Origin: an uncultured Pseudodesulfovibrio sp.
Lineage (GTDB): Bacteria > Desulfobacterota > Desulfovibrionia > Desulfovibrionales > Desulfovibrionaceae
DNA: 64,000 nt
Direction of reading: 5' to 3'
NCBI RefSeq assembly: GCF_963677845.1
Contig: NZ_OY782498.1
Span: 2,921,518 to 2,985,517 of the forward strand
Positions 43,624 through 53,339 of this stretch are shown piece after piece; the first letter of the stretch is position 1, and each line of letters begins with the position of its first letter. Made by a program: the position numbers and the translations under genes. The notes beneath the pieces are model-generated. The model was not told the origin of the DNA and did not search any database. It worked only from the letters and a program-made list of their open reading frames with translations.

Positions 43624-46179
43624 TCAACCTCGCTCCACCCTGTTTCTTCCCATACGCTTAGCCTTGTACAAGGCTTCATCCGCACGGTTGAGAACTTCTT
43701 CAATGGTCCTGTCGGATGTCCGAACCACAGTCGTCCCAATAGAGACTGTGAATGTGACAACGGATTCCCCAACCCGAGCCTCCAAACCTGCATAGACTTC
43801 ACGAAGCCGTTCTGCGGCCTCAAGCCCTTCCTGCAGACCTGTTTCGGGGAGGACTACTGCAAATTCCTCACCACCAAGCCGACCAAAAATATCAGTCTCC
43901 CGCAGTGTCGTCGTGGACGCGGCAGCCAGCATTCTGAGAATTAAGTCACCGGCCTGATGGCCGTGGGTATCATTGATGGACTTGAAATAGTCAATATCAA
44001 GCATGAGCACGGCCAACGGATTCTTGTACCGTTTGGCACGGACCAATTCCTTGGACGCAAGAACAAAAAAATTGTGCCGGTTATTCACACCGGTCAAACC
44101 ATCGGTCGTAGCCAGCCGCTTCATTTTCTGCTCAAGACGAATCCGCTGTGTCACATCATGAATAACAGAATAAAGTCGCTGCTTTCCCTGCACCATGATC
44201 GGCCCTGAATACACCTCCACATCACGAATGTCACCATTAACTAAAATATGTTTCATGATGAAATAGGAACGGCCTTCCTGTCTGGAAAGTTGCATTTCCC
44301 TAAAAATTTCATCTTGCGTCAACGCATTGATACTTCCCATCGTCATGTTACGCATGTCGTCAACGGAATATCCATAAAAATCACTGGCAGCCGGATTGGC
44401 ATCTATAATCTGTTCTGTTCTTGGATCTACCAAAAGCATGATGGCATGGTTATTCTCAAAAAAAGCACGATACTGCTTCTCTCGCTCTTTAAGAATCCCT
44501 TCCGCTTCAATACGATCGGTAATGTCGCGAAATGTCCCTTCCATGGCCACAGCGTTGCCCGACTCGTTTCTGATCAAATGTGTATTCGCTTCGACAACGA
44601 TGGAAGACCCATCCTTACGCCGCGCCTGTACCTGAACGCCTCGAATGGCTCCCTTCTCAACCAGTTGCCTTCGCAAATGCATCCGCTCATCCTTGATTGA
44701 ATACAAGGAGTCGATACTTTTCCCGAGAAGGTCACTTTCTTCGTAACCGAGCAGGCGACACGTCGCAGGGTTGACCATTTGAACGTCACCAGCCAAATCA
44801 GTGACCATGTACCCTTCTTCAATGGATTCGAAAATCCGACGAAACTTTTCCTCACTCTCCTGCAACACCTGCTCCGCTTTTTTCCGGGCGGAAATATCTC
44901 GAATGACATTAACAATCCCTAAAGCAAGGCCATCATCGCCAAGTATAAGGGACACAGAATGATCAGCAGGAAAAATCGTACCATCACTTCGCCTCAATGC
45001 CATTTCGAATTGGGCTTTTTCTCCTCTGTCGAAAGCCGCCTGGGATTTGACAAGAAACTCTGCGTAATGAGGCCTATCCACATGGAGCTCCAACAGTGAC
45101 ACCCCACTCAACTTTTCATTGGTCATTCCAAACAAAATTTCAGCGGCTGGATTGGCATCAAGAACACTCCAATCAGGTGTCAAAATAAGTACTGTCTCAC
45201 CCAAGGCGACAAAAGTATTGCGAAGCCACAATTCCTTTTCGGAAAGGGCCTCTTCCATAGCCCGTTTCTCCGTAACATCCACCCCAGAACTCAGGACTCC
45301 GATGACATTACCGCCCTCGTTGGTCAGTACTCTATTTTGCCAATGCACCAAACGATGACGACCGTCCTTGGCAACAATGTAGTTGGTGTATTCATCATCA
45401 ATTTCCGTCTGCCCGGAAAAAATCATGTAAAAATAATCACGCACCTCGTCCCGCTGCTCGACAGGCACCATCAAATCAATCCAATTCTGCCCGAGCAATT
45501 CATTTTCCGCGTATCCGAGATGCTCACTTCCGGTCCGATTAACCATGGTAATCGCCCCGGAAGCATCCTGCGCCAAGATGATCGATCCGACCACATCAAG
45601 ATAATGAGCGACCCGGTTTCGTTCTCGACTCAACTGTTTTTCAGTCTCCACTCGAAAAGAAATATCTTCCAAAGTCAGAATGTAACCAGAAAATCCGGCA
45701 ACCACTTCCGAAAATTTGGAGACCGAAACGCTAAAATATTTTTCTCCATAGGGAGCAGGAGCGACAACATCCATCCGGCAGGAACTTCCCCCCCCCCCTC
45801 CACCGGGAAGAAATTCCTGAAGACAAACGGCAAGCCAAGGGGCAACATCTACAACGGTCATCGAGACACCGGTTGCCAAAAAATCATCACCAAGACTCAA
45901 CGTATTTATCGCAGCCTTGTTAGCGGCACTGATTTCAAATGAATCACTGAGAATAAGGGCAGGGGTATCAAGGCTCTGAAAAAGCCGCAGCACATCTTCT
46001 TTTCTCTGTTCCTGATCAGAATGAACAGGAGAAGGCATCGTTCCAACTATCCCTGAAAAAAAATCGGGCCACTCTTCAGCAATGGCATCCGGAGTGCTCC
46101 CATGTTTCTTAACATAGGCGAGAATGCACTCTTTGAGCCACTCTTCGTTCTCTGCAATATATGTTTTCAAACGATCCAT
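43624..46179 (-). CDS. Multi-PAS diguanylate cyclase
   Basis: An 851-residue soluble sensor. It has a helical N-terminus (~1-60), about five PAS domains (roughly 65-180, 190-305, 315-430, 435-555, 560-680) and a C-terminal GGDEF domain with intact GRLGGEEFAVVLPE, so it should synthesise c-di-GMP. No membrane segment. The first PAS contains a run of Gly (LPGGGGGGSSCRMD) encoded by an 11-base G/C tract at 45788-45798, a site where slippage could switch the protein off. It is not linked to a partner gene. Confidence 0.92.
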   Translation of the reverse strand: MDRLKTYIAENEEWLKECILAYVKKHGSTPDAIAEEWPDFFSGIVGTMPSPVHSDQEQRKEDVLRLFQSLDTPALILSDSFEISAANKAAINTLSLGDDFLATGVSMTVVDVAPWLAVCLQEFLPGGGGGGSSCRMDVVAPAPYGEKYFSVSVSKFSEVVAGFSGYILTLEDISFRVETEKQLSRERNRVAHYLDVVGSIILAQDASGAITMVNRTGSEHLGYAENELLGQNWIDLMVPVEQRDEVRDYFYMIFSGQTEIDDEYTNYIVAKDGRHRLVHWQNRVLTNEGGNVIGVLSSGVDVTEKRAMEEALSEKELWLRNTFVALGETVLILTPDWSVLDANPAAEILFGMTNEKLSGVSLLELHVDRPHYAEFLVKSQAAFDRGEKAQFEMALRRSDGTIFPADHSVSLILGDDGLALGIVNVIRDISARKKAEQVLQESEEKFRRIFESIEEGYMVTDLAGDVQMVNPATCRLLGYEESDLLGKSIDSLYSIKDERMHLRRQLVEKGAIRGVQVQARRKDGSSIVVEANTHLIRNESGNAVAMEGTFRDITDRIEAEGILKEREKQYRAFFENNHAIMLLVDPRTEQIIDANPAASDFYGYSVDDMRNMTMGSINALTQDEIFREMQLSRQEGRSYFIMKHILVNGDIRDVEVYSGPIMVQGKQRLYSVIHDVTQRIRLEQKMKRLATTDGLTGVNNRHNFFVLASKELVRAKRYKNPLAVLMLDIDYFKSINDTHGHQAGDLILRMLAAASTTTLRETDIFGRLGGEEFAVVLPETGLQEGLEAAERLREVYAGLEARVGESVVTFTVSIGTTVVRTSDRTIEEVLNRADEALYKAKRMGRNRVERG
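45788..45798. repeat. 11-base homopolymer tract inside the multi-PAS cyclase gene
   Basis: Eleven C in a row on the plus strand (G on the coding strand). A one-base change would shift the frame about 130 codons into the gene. Confidence 0.9.
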
Positions 46180-46549
46180 TCTGATCCTGGATGAAATTTG
46201 AAGGCCACGGGGTTATGGGAAAGCATAACAAAAACAAACGCGCGCGGGTAGACAAATCCTTTTTTTCTCATCGCCCCCTCCCTCACGACAAGCAAACGCA
46301 TATACCTCTCATCTGGGCATATGTCGATTCCAAGGATCATATAACCAGCACGGCACAGAGCCAAAAGAGCAAAAATAAATTCGACAGTATATTAAAAGTC
46401 ACCCGGCCCAAAAAGACTTTTGACCTGCAACAAAATCAAATCACCACCAGAGGTGGATTATTCCTATTCAAACAATTTTACCGAATAGGTCTTAATTACT
46501 TCGTACGTTTGGATTAGGCCTCATGCAGGTGATCTCCTCAGTCCTTTTT
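46180..46549. other. Intergenic region without recognised genes
   Basis: A 370-base gap upstream of the multi-PAS cyclase gene and downstream of the TauE-type gene. AT-rich, no convincing coding frame, hairpin terminator or sigma-54 site; the cyclase promoter presumably lies here. Confidence 0.5.
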
Positions 46550-47491
46550 TTAAAAGAAAAAACCAATAATATACTTTGCTGCGGTTATAAAAATTACGCC
46601 GCAAAGTATCCACTTGATAACAGTCGCCGGAAAAAATTTCTGACAACGTGCGCCCCAATACATGCCAAGCATACCCCCAAGGCCAAACAGAATACCGAGC
46701 CACCAATCAGGCGCAATTGTTTGTGTCGGATAATAAGATGCTATGAACTGATAAAACACGACACCGGCTACAGAGGTAACAAAAGTGCCCATGAGAGCAG
46801 CTCCGGCCACGGTGTATACCGGCAACCCAAAAATGGTAACAAAAAAAGGAGCTATAATAGACCCGCCACCAATGCCGTAAATACCACCGACAACACCAAC
46901 CACGAGCGAAAGGAACAAAATTCCCATTGTGGAAAAATCATAGGTTTCACCGTAAAATTCGTAGGCGATACGCGTCATGGAAAACTTGAGTACACGGACA
47001 GCCGGGAGCTTTACCCCTTCGGCCTTTTTACTTCGGTATTCACAAACCAGTTGCTGAAATCGTTCTTCCGCAAGCTTCTTGCCACCCCCTGCGTCCTTCT
47101 TGATCAAAGAAACAAGCATTTTATAACCAATCCAAAACATCACTGCCGCAGCAAAAAGTTTAAAATTGCTCGGGTCAGGTAAATATTTAACGCGAATAAT
47201 GGCTCCAACCAACACGCCGGGTAACGTGCCGATAATAACCACCCCGGTCAACGGCCAAACCATACGACCTTCTCGAAAATACCTGATAACTCCGGAAGGG
47301 ATAGCAACGATATTGAATAGTTGGTTGGTAGAACTGACTGATGGCGAGGTAAATCCGAGAAAAGAGACCTGAAACGGCAGCAGCATAAATGCGCCGGAGA
47401 CACCGCCCATGGAAGTAAAGAATGAGACAACAAACGCAACAAGCGGAGGCACCAAAGGGTTCACGTCAACCCCGGAAACAGGGAAAAACAT
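46550..47491 (-). CDS. TauE/SafE-family permease, long form
   Basis: A 313-residue membrane protein with about eight helices. Family repeats: VAFVVSFFTSMGGVSGAFML at the N-terminus and VVGVVGGIYGIGGGSIIAPF mid-protein. GGAGAG precedes the ATG at 47491 at good spacing, which settles the start over upstream in-frame codons. A cytoplasmic loop (GGGKKLAEERFQQLVCEYRS) separates the halves. Sulfite or sulfonate export is plausible in a sulfate reducer but is inferred only from family. Confidence 0.88.
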   Translation of the reverse strand: MFFPVSGVDVNPLVPPLVAFVVSFFTSMGGVSGAFMLLPFQVSFLGFTSPSVSSTNQLFNIVAIPSGVIRYFREGRMVWPLTGVVIIGTLPGVLVGAIIRVKYLPDPSNFKLFAAAVMFWIGYKMLVSLIKKDAGGGKKLAEERFQQLVCEYRSKKAEGVKLPAVRVLKFSMTRIAYEFYGETYDFSTMGILFLSLVVGVVGGIYGIGGGSIIAPFFVTIFGLPVYTVAGAALMGTFVTSVAGVVFYQFIASYYPTQTIAPDWWLGILFGLGGMLGMYWGARCQKFFPATVIKWILCGVIFITAAKYIIGFFF

Positions 47492-47720
47492 AACACTCTC
47501 CAAAAGAATAAGTCTGTCATTAATCTGAACCAATAGACAACAAAAATGAATCAACCATGTCCACAGGCTTTATCTATCACGCCTTCGGCCTGTAAAACCA
47601 TGACTACATTCGTCAGAATTTTGGGGCAGACCATACTCTTCTATCAATTCGAGCAAAAGACAAACTTACGCGTTACCATCATTGCAATTTCCCAAATATC
47701 CTCTGGCCGAATGAGCTCAT

Positions 47721-47744
47721 AAAAAAGCCCGCTTACGCGGGCCT
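47721..47744 (-). terminator. Terminator after the trmI gene
   Basis: GCCCGC-ttac-GCGGGC followed by TTTTTT on the minus strand, directly after the stop codon. Confidence 0.85.
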
Positions 47745-47747
47745 TGT

Positions 47748-48599
47748 CTATTTTTCTTCAACACTGTTTTCAACTTCGTCAGACGGTACTGTCGGAGCTT
47801 CTTCAGCTTCAGGCTCCGGTCGGGGAGCAGCTTTGGGTGGTTCCATATATCGAGCAAACACCAAGAATCCGGTGTGCGCCACCATGCGATCATCAGGCCT
47901 GAGCCTGTCAGGCACGGGCTTCCAATGCCGAATCAGAATTTCCAAAACTTCTTGGTCGGCAAAAGGACCATCTTCCAATCCACGAAGCAATTCCGACACC
48001 TGATTGACTGTAGGCAACAAGAAGCCGCACATAGCTCCCGGAATCACAGCTTCTGGGATGGAAGAAAGATATTCCCACGGCGTCCGTACATCCAAAAACA
48101 ACGCGTCTGCGCCCGAATGTTTGAAGCCATCCTCGATATTCTGATTAACCTGCTCAACACGATCAGCCAGTCCAACACGCTCCAGATTCTTCCCGGCCAA
48201 TTTGAAAAAGTCAGCGCGACGTTCATATGTGATAACCTTACCGGTATCACCTACAAACCAAGCCAAAGCGGTCGTCAAGCCACCCGAACCAGTACCGGAT
48301 TCGATAACGGTAGAACCGGGACCGATCCCCAGTTTCATCATCAGGTACCCAATTTCCTTGGGGTACATAATCTGAGTCTGACGTTTCACACCCTTGATAA
48401 GGTCATGCAGAGTCGGCTTGAGCACCAGATAGGGTCTGCCGAGATGGGTCTTTACATACTGGCCGAAACCGGCCTCGGCTACTTCGTCCATAAGCAACTT
48501 GCCATCATGGGTATGTACTTCTCCACCAGCTTCAAGCTTGCGAAGGTACCGTTTGCCCTTGTGGCTGATGAGCAAAATGAGTTGTCCGGATTCGATCAT
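47748..48599 (-). CDS. trmI: tRNA (adenine-N1)-methyltransferase TrmI
   Basis: A 283-residue enzyme that makes m1A (usually position 58) in tRNAs. SAM motif VIESGTGSGGLTTALAWFVG near residue 108, then ITYERRADFFKLAGKNLERV and the catalytic-region LFLDVRTPWEY. The N-terminal beta domain (MIESGQLILLISHKGKRYL) is typical of TrmI. A C-terminal acidic/Pro-rich tail (~30 residues) extends past the fold. AGGAGG precedes the ATG. Confidence 0.93.
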   Translation of the reverse strand: MIESGQLILLISHKGKRYLRKLEAGGEVHTHDGKLLMDEVAEAGFGQYVKTHLGRPYLVLKPTLHDLIKGVKRQTQIMYPKEIGYLMMKLGIGPGSTVIESGTGSGGLTTALAWFVGDTGKVITYERRADFFKLAGKNLERVGLADRVEQVNQNIEDGFKHSGADALFLDVRTPWEYLSSIPEAVIPGAMCGFLLPTVNQVSELLRGLEDGPFADQEVLEILIRHWKPVPDRLRPDDRMVAHTGFLVFARYMEPPKAAPRPEPEAEEAPTVPSDEVENSVEEK

Positions 48600-48672
48600 T
48601 GATTCGGCCTCCTAAAAAATATTGGCTTTGAGGTACGGTCAGGTTGAAGGGAAGTCAAGGAAAACGGGGTAA

Positions 48673-50526
48673 TCAACTGCAAGGCAATGTAACGGAAATG
48701 GTCGTTCGATCTTCTTCATCCGATGTTTCCATATAAATCTCGCCACCGACAGTTTTGACCACAAGACTAACAGAATACGTCCCGAGTCCGGTCCCGGTGT
48801 TCTTACCTGATGTGGCATATTTATCAAAGAAAGTCTCACGGATATCCGCTGGGACTACCCCGGCATTACTCATAATCATCTGCATCGCACCCATCTCACA
48901 CTTGCCTATTTCAAGAATGACCGTCTCACCAGAAGGGGATGCTTCAATGGCATTCTTTAACAAATTGGCAAGCATTGATTCATACAAAATATCCTGCCCC
49001 AGAACCACCAAGCTTGCTTTTTTCAAGTCCGAACCGTCGTCAAGCCGAACATCAACGGTCACACTCAACCCTCCAGCCATATCCTCCAATTCATTCAAGA
49101 CATTCTTGACCACGTCAACAAAATCCACATGGGATGGAGTATACGCGTATGATCCAGCCTCCATTTTGTAGATCATCATACTCATGCCAACCATACGTAA
49201 AACTTTTCGTCCCTGCTGTTCGATAGTTTCCAAAATATCCCGAATTTCTCCCTGAACGCCATCCTCATCCATGAGCAGGACTTTACACGCACTAATCACA
49301 CCAATAATAGGTGCTTTGAGGTCATGAGCAACAATTCGGTCCACATCTTCCTTGAGATGCTCCAACCGTTTTTGTTCTGAGATATCCACAAAGGCTTCCA
49401 GCAAACACACCGTATTATCCAATGTTACACGAGAAACGGATTTGAGAACATGCAGACTGTCCCCACTTTTCGTCCGTATTACCCGCTCGCCGCTGGCAAC
49501 AGCTTCTCCCTCATCAAGGGCAGGACAAAGTCCTTTGTCCTGCTGGCAAAAGAATTCACAACACCGGTGATTGACAAGGCTCTCCCGATTATATCCTGTC
49601 ATGGTCAGCATCGCAGCGTTGACATCAACAACTTCCCGCGTCTTTTCGTCAAGAAGAGTCAAACCGATGGGCATTGTGTCCATAATCGCCTTCATCCGCC
49701 GTTCACTGCTGGCAAGAAGATCTTCGGCAGCCCTGCGCTCGGTAATGTCTTCGGCAAAACAATAGAAATAATAGTTTACGCCATCCCGATCTTCCACTGT
49801 CGTAAAATCCATTCGCGCCAGAATAATAATCCCATCCTTGCGCTGTAAACGGGCTTCATAATTCAGGACAACACTTTCAGCACGAAGCGCGGCAAGCATC
49901 TCTTCTGCTTCTGTACGGTAGGGCCACATCATAAACGGATCACCAAATTCTCTGACCAGATCAGACAACTCTTCGAACGATTCATAACCCAACATCTTGG
50001 CAAAAGCCGTGTTCCATTCTACAAGATTTCCCCCGATAATCCCGTGAACAATGGGAACGGGAGCTTTTTCATACAACATCATCCTTCGCTCTTCAGCGAT
50101 GAGCAATCCTGCTTCAGCCGCCCGGCGCTTGCGTGTTTCGCGCTCCAATGCACGCGTCAATTCAACATGTTCATGCCCGAGGGCATCCTTATCTTTTTCC
50201 AAACAATCATGAATTGTTTCCATTGTTTGAAGAGTTGGAAGCCATAACCACAGGCCCACAGCCACCAAAACATACCCACCAAGATATCCGACTATTTTTT
50301 CAAGAAAAGCCTGAACCGGCGTATCCCCACCAATCACAGTCCAATTCAAACTTTCAAAATTATCCGTGATGTCCATAAAAGAGCCAAACAGGACGAGCAA
50401 AAAACCAATCTTAATAAAAAGATACCCGCGACGACCATGTTCGACATCCTTGTCAGCACGAATAAAAAACACCAAAATACCCGCAAGGACAATGGTTCGC
50501 AATGATTCGAGAACAACATCAAACAT
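48673..50526 (-). CDS. Membrane-anchored PAS sensor histidine kinase
   Basis: A 617-residue kinase. N-terminal helices (LESLRTIVLAGILVFFIRA, GYLFIKIGFLLVLFGSF, GYLGGYVLVAVGLWLWLPT), a coiled coil, and two PAS domains (IVHGIIGGNLVEWNTAFAKM; IMDTMPIGLTLLDEK). The phospho-acceptor His is in VAHDLKAPIIGVI. The ATPase domain has LANLLKNAIEASP and NTGTGLGTYSVSLVVK. The middle PAS contains FFCQQDKGLCPALD, a Cys-bearing insertion. The ATG at 50526 gives the normal start. No response regulator gene is adjacent. Confidence 0.9.
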   Translation of the reverse strand: MFDVVLESLRTIVLAGILVFFIRADKDVEHGRRGYLFIKIGFLLVLFGSFMDITDNFESLNWTVIGGDTPVQAFLEKIVGYLGGYVLVAVGLWLWLPTLQTMETIHDCLEKDKDALGHEHVELTRALERETRKRRAAEAGLLIAEERRMMLYEKAPVPIVHGIIGGNLVEWNTAFAKMLGYESFEELSDLVREFGDPFMMWPYRTEAEEMLAALRAESVVLNYEARLQRKDGIIILARMDFTTVEDRDGVNYYFYCFAEDITERRAAEDLLASSERRMKAIMDTMPIGLTLLDEKTREVVDVNAAMLTMTGYNRESLVNHRCCEFFCQQDKGLCPALDEGEAVASGERVIRTKSGDSLHVLKSVSRVTLDNTVCLLEAFVDISEQKRLEHLKEDVDRIVAHDLKAPIIGVISACKVLLMDEDGVQGEIRDILETIEQQGRKVLRMVGMSMMIYKMEAGSYAYTPSHVDFVDVVKNVLNELEDMAGGLSVTVDVRLDDGSDLKKASLVVLGQDILYESMLANLLKNAIEASPSGETVILEIGKCEMGAMQMIMSNAGVVPADIRETFFDKYATSGKNTGTGLGTYSVSLVVKTVGGEIYMETSDEEDRTTISVTLPCS

Positions 50527-50733
50527 AATGGAGACCTCCAGAGAATCACAGCCAACCCTACACATAAGATCGCGTTTAATCCAATTATTTACTCAGCGTT
50601 AGTCCATCTTCTCCTTGCATAAACAGGACATGAATTGTAGCACCACATAGACCATCCCCTTGACAGTCGCCTCTCAGTTCTTAATAAACTCCCATAGATT
50701 TTGATTTCTACACTTCAAGGGATACGATATATC

Positions 50734-51699
50734 ATGGCATACAAATACGTCTTCGGACCGGTCATGAGTGGACGACTGGGCCGCTCTCTCGGACTCGACT
50801 TGCTTGGAAACAAAATATGCTCCATGGACTGTGTCTACTGTGAAGTGGGAGCCACCAGAAACCTGACCATTGAACGAAAACCATATGTCCCCGCTGCCGC
50901 CATTCTTAAAGAGTTGGCCGCATGGAAAGACGAAGGGTTAGCCTCGCCGGACATGGTGACTCTGGGGGGATTGGGAGAACCGATTCTGAACTCCGAGATG
51001 GCTGACGTTATCATTGGGGCTCGAAAAATTTTCCCGGATACGGACATTGCAGTATTGACCAACGCCAGCCTCATAGGCAACCCGGAAGTACGTCGGGAAC
51101 TCGCTTTGGCCGATGTTGTCCTCCCCAGTCTGGACTCTCTGATTGAAGACGAATTCACCAAAGTGAATCGTCCTTGTAAAGGATTTTCGCCTTCCGGCAT
51201 CGCCGAAGGGCTGCTTGAATTCAAAAAAGAATTCAAGGGAAAGATATTTTTGGAAATTTTGCTTGCCGAAGGAATTAACGATACCGACGAGAACCTTGGC
51301 AGGTTAAAGGATTTTTGCAAACGACTTGCTCCCGACCGGGTGGACGTGGTCACGCTGACCCGTCCTGGAACGGTCAAGGGAGTCCGCCCCGTGGACGGGG
51401 AGGTCCTAAGTCGTTGGCGCATGGCGCTTGAGAGTGGAAAAGTCAGCGTACACACGCAACCGGTGACCGACAGGAAAGCGATGAGCACGGAGCATGTAAC
51501 AGACTTCGTCAGCGCATCCCTGACCCGCAGGCCACAGACCCTCTCACAACTGGCACAGGCCCTTAACGCAGACCCTAAACAGGTCAATGCGGCCGTGGAA
51601 GCCCTTTTGAAAAAGGGCGAAATCACCCCCCGGGATGACCGGGGTGAAACATATTACCACGGCACAAGGCATGTCCTTGAAGACACAAAGGCACCATGA
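50734..51699 (+). CDS. Radical SAM protein (COG0731-type) with C-terminal winged helix
   Basis: A 321-residue Fe-S protein. The radical-SAM cluster motif is KICSMDCVYCEVG (CxxxCxxC), near the N-terminus, followed by a SAM-binding GGLGEP motif (VTLGGLGEPILNSEM). The last ~70 residues form a helix-turn-helix-like domain (TLSQLAQALNADPKQVNAAV). This group is related to wyosine-type and other small radical SAM enzymes; the reaction is not known. It lies 33 bases upstream of the RNase E/G gene, so probably one transcript. Confidence 0.85.
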   Translation: MAYKYVFGPVMSGRLGRSLGLDLLGNKICSMDCVYCEVGATRNLTIERKPYVPAAAILKELAAWKDEGLASPDMVTLGGLGEPILNSEMADVIIGARKIFPDTDIAVLTNASLIGNPEVRRELALADVVLPSLDSLIEDEFTKVNRPCKGFSPSGIAEGLLEFKKEFKGKIFLEILLAEGINDTDENLGRLKDFCKRLAPDRVDVVTLTRPGTVKGVRPVDGEVLSRWRMALESGKVSVHTQPVTDRKAMSTEHVTDFVSASLTRRPQTLSQLAQALNADPKQVNAAVEALLKKGEITPRDDRGETYYHGTRHVLEDTKAP

Positions 51700-51732
51700 G
51701 ACAAACCACACATTTCTCGTTATGAGGTTATC

Positions 51733-53202
51733 ATGCCCAACAAAAAGAAACGACAGAAGATGTTCATATCTGTCCTCCCCGGAGAACAGGTTGAAGTAGT
51801 CATTGCCGAAGAAGGCAAAGTCAACGAATACTATGTGGAGATGGTGCACCAGGCAAAGACCAAGGGCAACATCTACAAAGGCTACATTCACAACATAGAC
51901 AACGGACTTCAGGCCGCGTTCATCAACTACGGTGCCGAACGCAATGGTTTTCTCCAGATCGACGAAGTCCATCCCGAATACTACACGGGCAACTTCACCC
52001 AGAAGAAAGGCGCGCGCTATCCGCTCATGCAGAAAGTGCTCAAGGCCGGACAGGAAGTGCTTGTTCAGGTGGTCAAAGAACCTACTGGCAAAAAAGGGGC
52101 TTTTCTCACATCCTATCTTTCCTTACCCGGACGTAGCTTCGTCTACACTGTGGGGCGCTCCCAAATGGGTGTTTCCCGCAAAATCGAAAATGAAAAAGAA
52201 CGGGCGCGCCTGAAAAAAGCCCTTGAATCCTTTGAAACCACCGAAGGTGTGGGACTCATCGCCCGAACAGCCGCCGTGGGACAATCCAAGGCAGCACTTG
52301 AACGAGACTTCAAATATTTGAATAGACTCTGGACGGATATCCGCTCCAATGCTCAAAAAGAAAAAGCTCCGGTCATTGTCTACAAGGAATTGGGACTGGC
52401 CGCCCGCGCCGTACGCGACTACCTGACTTCTGATGTCACCGAGGTCTGGGTTGACGACAAGGAAACCTACGACCAAATCAGCAAATTCGTAAAACTCGCC
52501 TTCCCGCGTAAAAACAATCTGGTTCGTCTGCATGACGAAAACGATCTTTCCCTGCTGGAACGATTCAACCTCGTAAAACAGGTGGAAGAAATTTATTCCC
52601 GCGAAGCATCTATGCCGTCCGGTGGACGTCTTGTTTTCGACGCCACAGAGGCCTTGACTGCCGTGGACATCAACTCCGGAAAAATCGGTGGGGAGCGAAA
52701 CTTTCAAAAAATGGCCCTCAAGACGAATGTCGAGGCCGCCAAGGAAATCGCCCGCCAGCTCAGACTGCGCGACATCGGTGGTCAGGTGGTTATCGACTTC
52801 ATCGAGATGAAAAACCCCAAAGACTGTCGCGAAGTGGAAAAAGTCATGCGTGCCGAACTCAAAAATGATCGCGCCCGCACCGACGTCAGCCGCATTTCCT
52901 CTTTCGGACTCATGGAGCTGGTTCGCCAACGCCTCGGGTCCTCGGCCATTGCCATTTCCACTGAAGCATGTCCCTGCTGTAAAGGCACCGGCATACGACG
53001 CAATATGGAGTGGCAGGCCCTTCAGGCCCTCAAGGAAATCCATCGGGATATTCGTAAACCCGGCATGGAGCGGGTCGAGCACGACTGCGAAGAAGAACTT
53101 GCCATCTACCTGCTCAACACCAAACGCGGCATCCTGACCGACCTGGAAAACAGATACGGTAAAGAAATCCATATTGACCTTGAATATGAATACGACGATT
53201 AA
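51733..53202 (+). CDS. rng: Ribonuclease E/G family endoribonuclease
   Basis: A 489-residue RNase G-size enzyme, without the long C-terminal scaffold of RNase E. It has an S1 domain near the N-terminus (NIYKGYIHNIDNGLQAAFIN), a 5'-sensor region (GVGLIARTAAVGQS), and the catalytic Asp region (TEALTAVDINSGKIGGERNF ... GGQVVIDFIEMK). The Zn-link is CPCCKGTGI. It processes rRNA and degrades mRNA. A strong bidirectional terminator follows. Confidence 0.93.
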   Translation: MPNKKKRQKMFISVLPGEQVEVVIAEEGKVNEYYVEMVHQAKTKGNIYKGYIHNIDNGLQAAFINYGAERNGFLQIDEVHPEYYTGNFTQKKGARYPLMQKVLKAGQEVLVQVVKEPTGKKGAFLTSYLSLPGRSFVYTVGRSQMGVSRKIENEKERARLKKALESFETTEGVGLIARTAAVGQSKAALERDFKYLNRLWTDIRSNAQKEKAPVIVYKELGLAARAVRDYLTSDVTEVWVDDKETYDQISKFVKLAFPRKNNLVRLHDENDLSLLERFNLVKQVEEIYSREASMPSGGRLVFDATEALTAVDINSGKIGGERNFQKMALKTNVEAAKEIARQLRLRDIGGQVVIDFIEMKNPKDCREVEKVMRAELKNDRARTDVSRISSFGLMELVRQRLGSSAIAISTEACPCCKGTGIRRNMEWQALQALKEIHRDIRKPGMERVEHDCEEELAIYLLNTKRGILTDLENRYGKEIHIDLEYEYDD

Positions 53203-53222
53203 AATTCCTTTTCACCAATCAT

Positions 53223-53262
53223 AAAAAAGCGGCCCGAAGCACATGCTTCGGGCCGCCTTTTT
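53223..53262. terminator. Bidirectional terminator
   Basis: GCGGCCCGAAGC-acat-GCTTCGGGCCGC with T-runs on both strands, between convergent genes. Confidence 0.92.
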
Positions 53263-53339
53263 ATTCTTCATCAGCAAGAACTTATTCCACCTCCCTGCGC
53301 CTGTAAAAGGACAAGGAGACCATTCTCACGAATTAAAAG

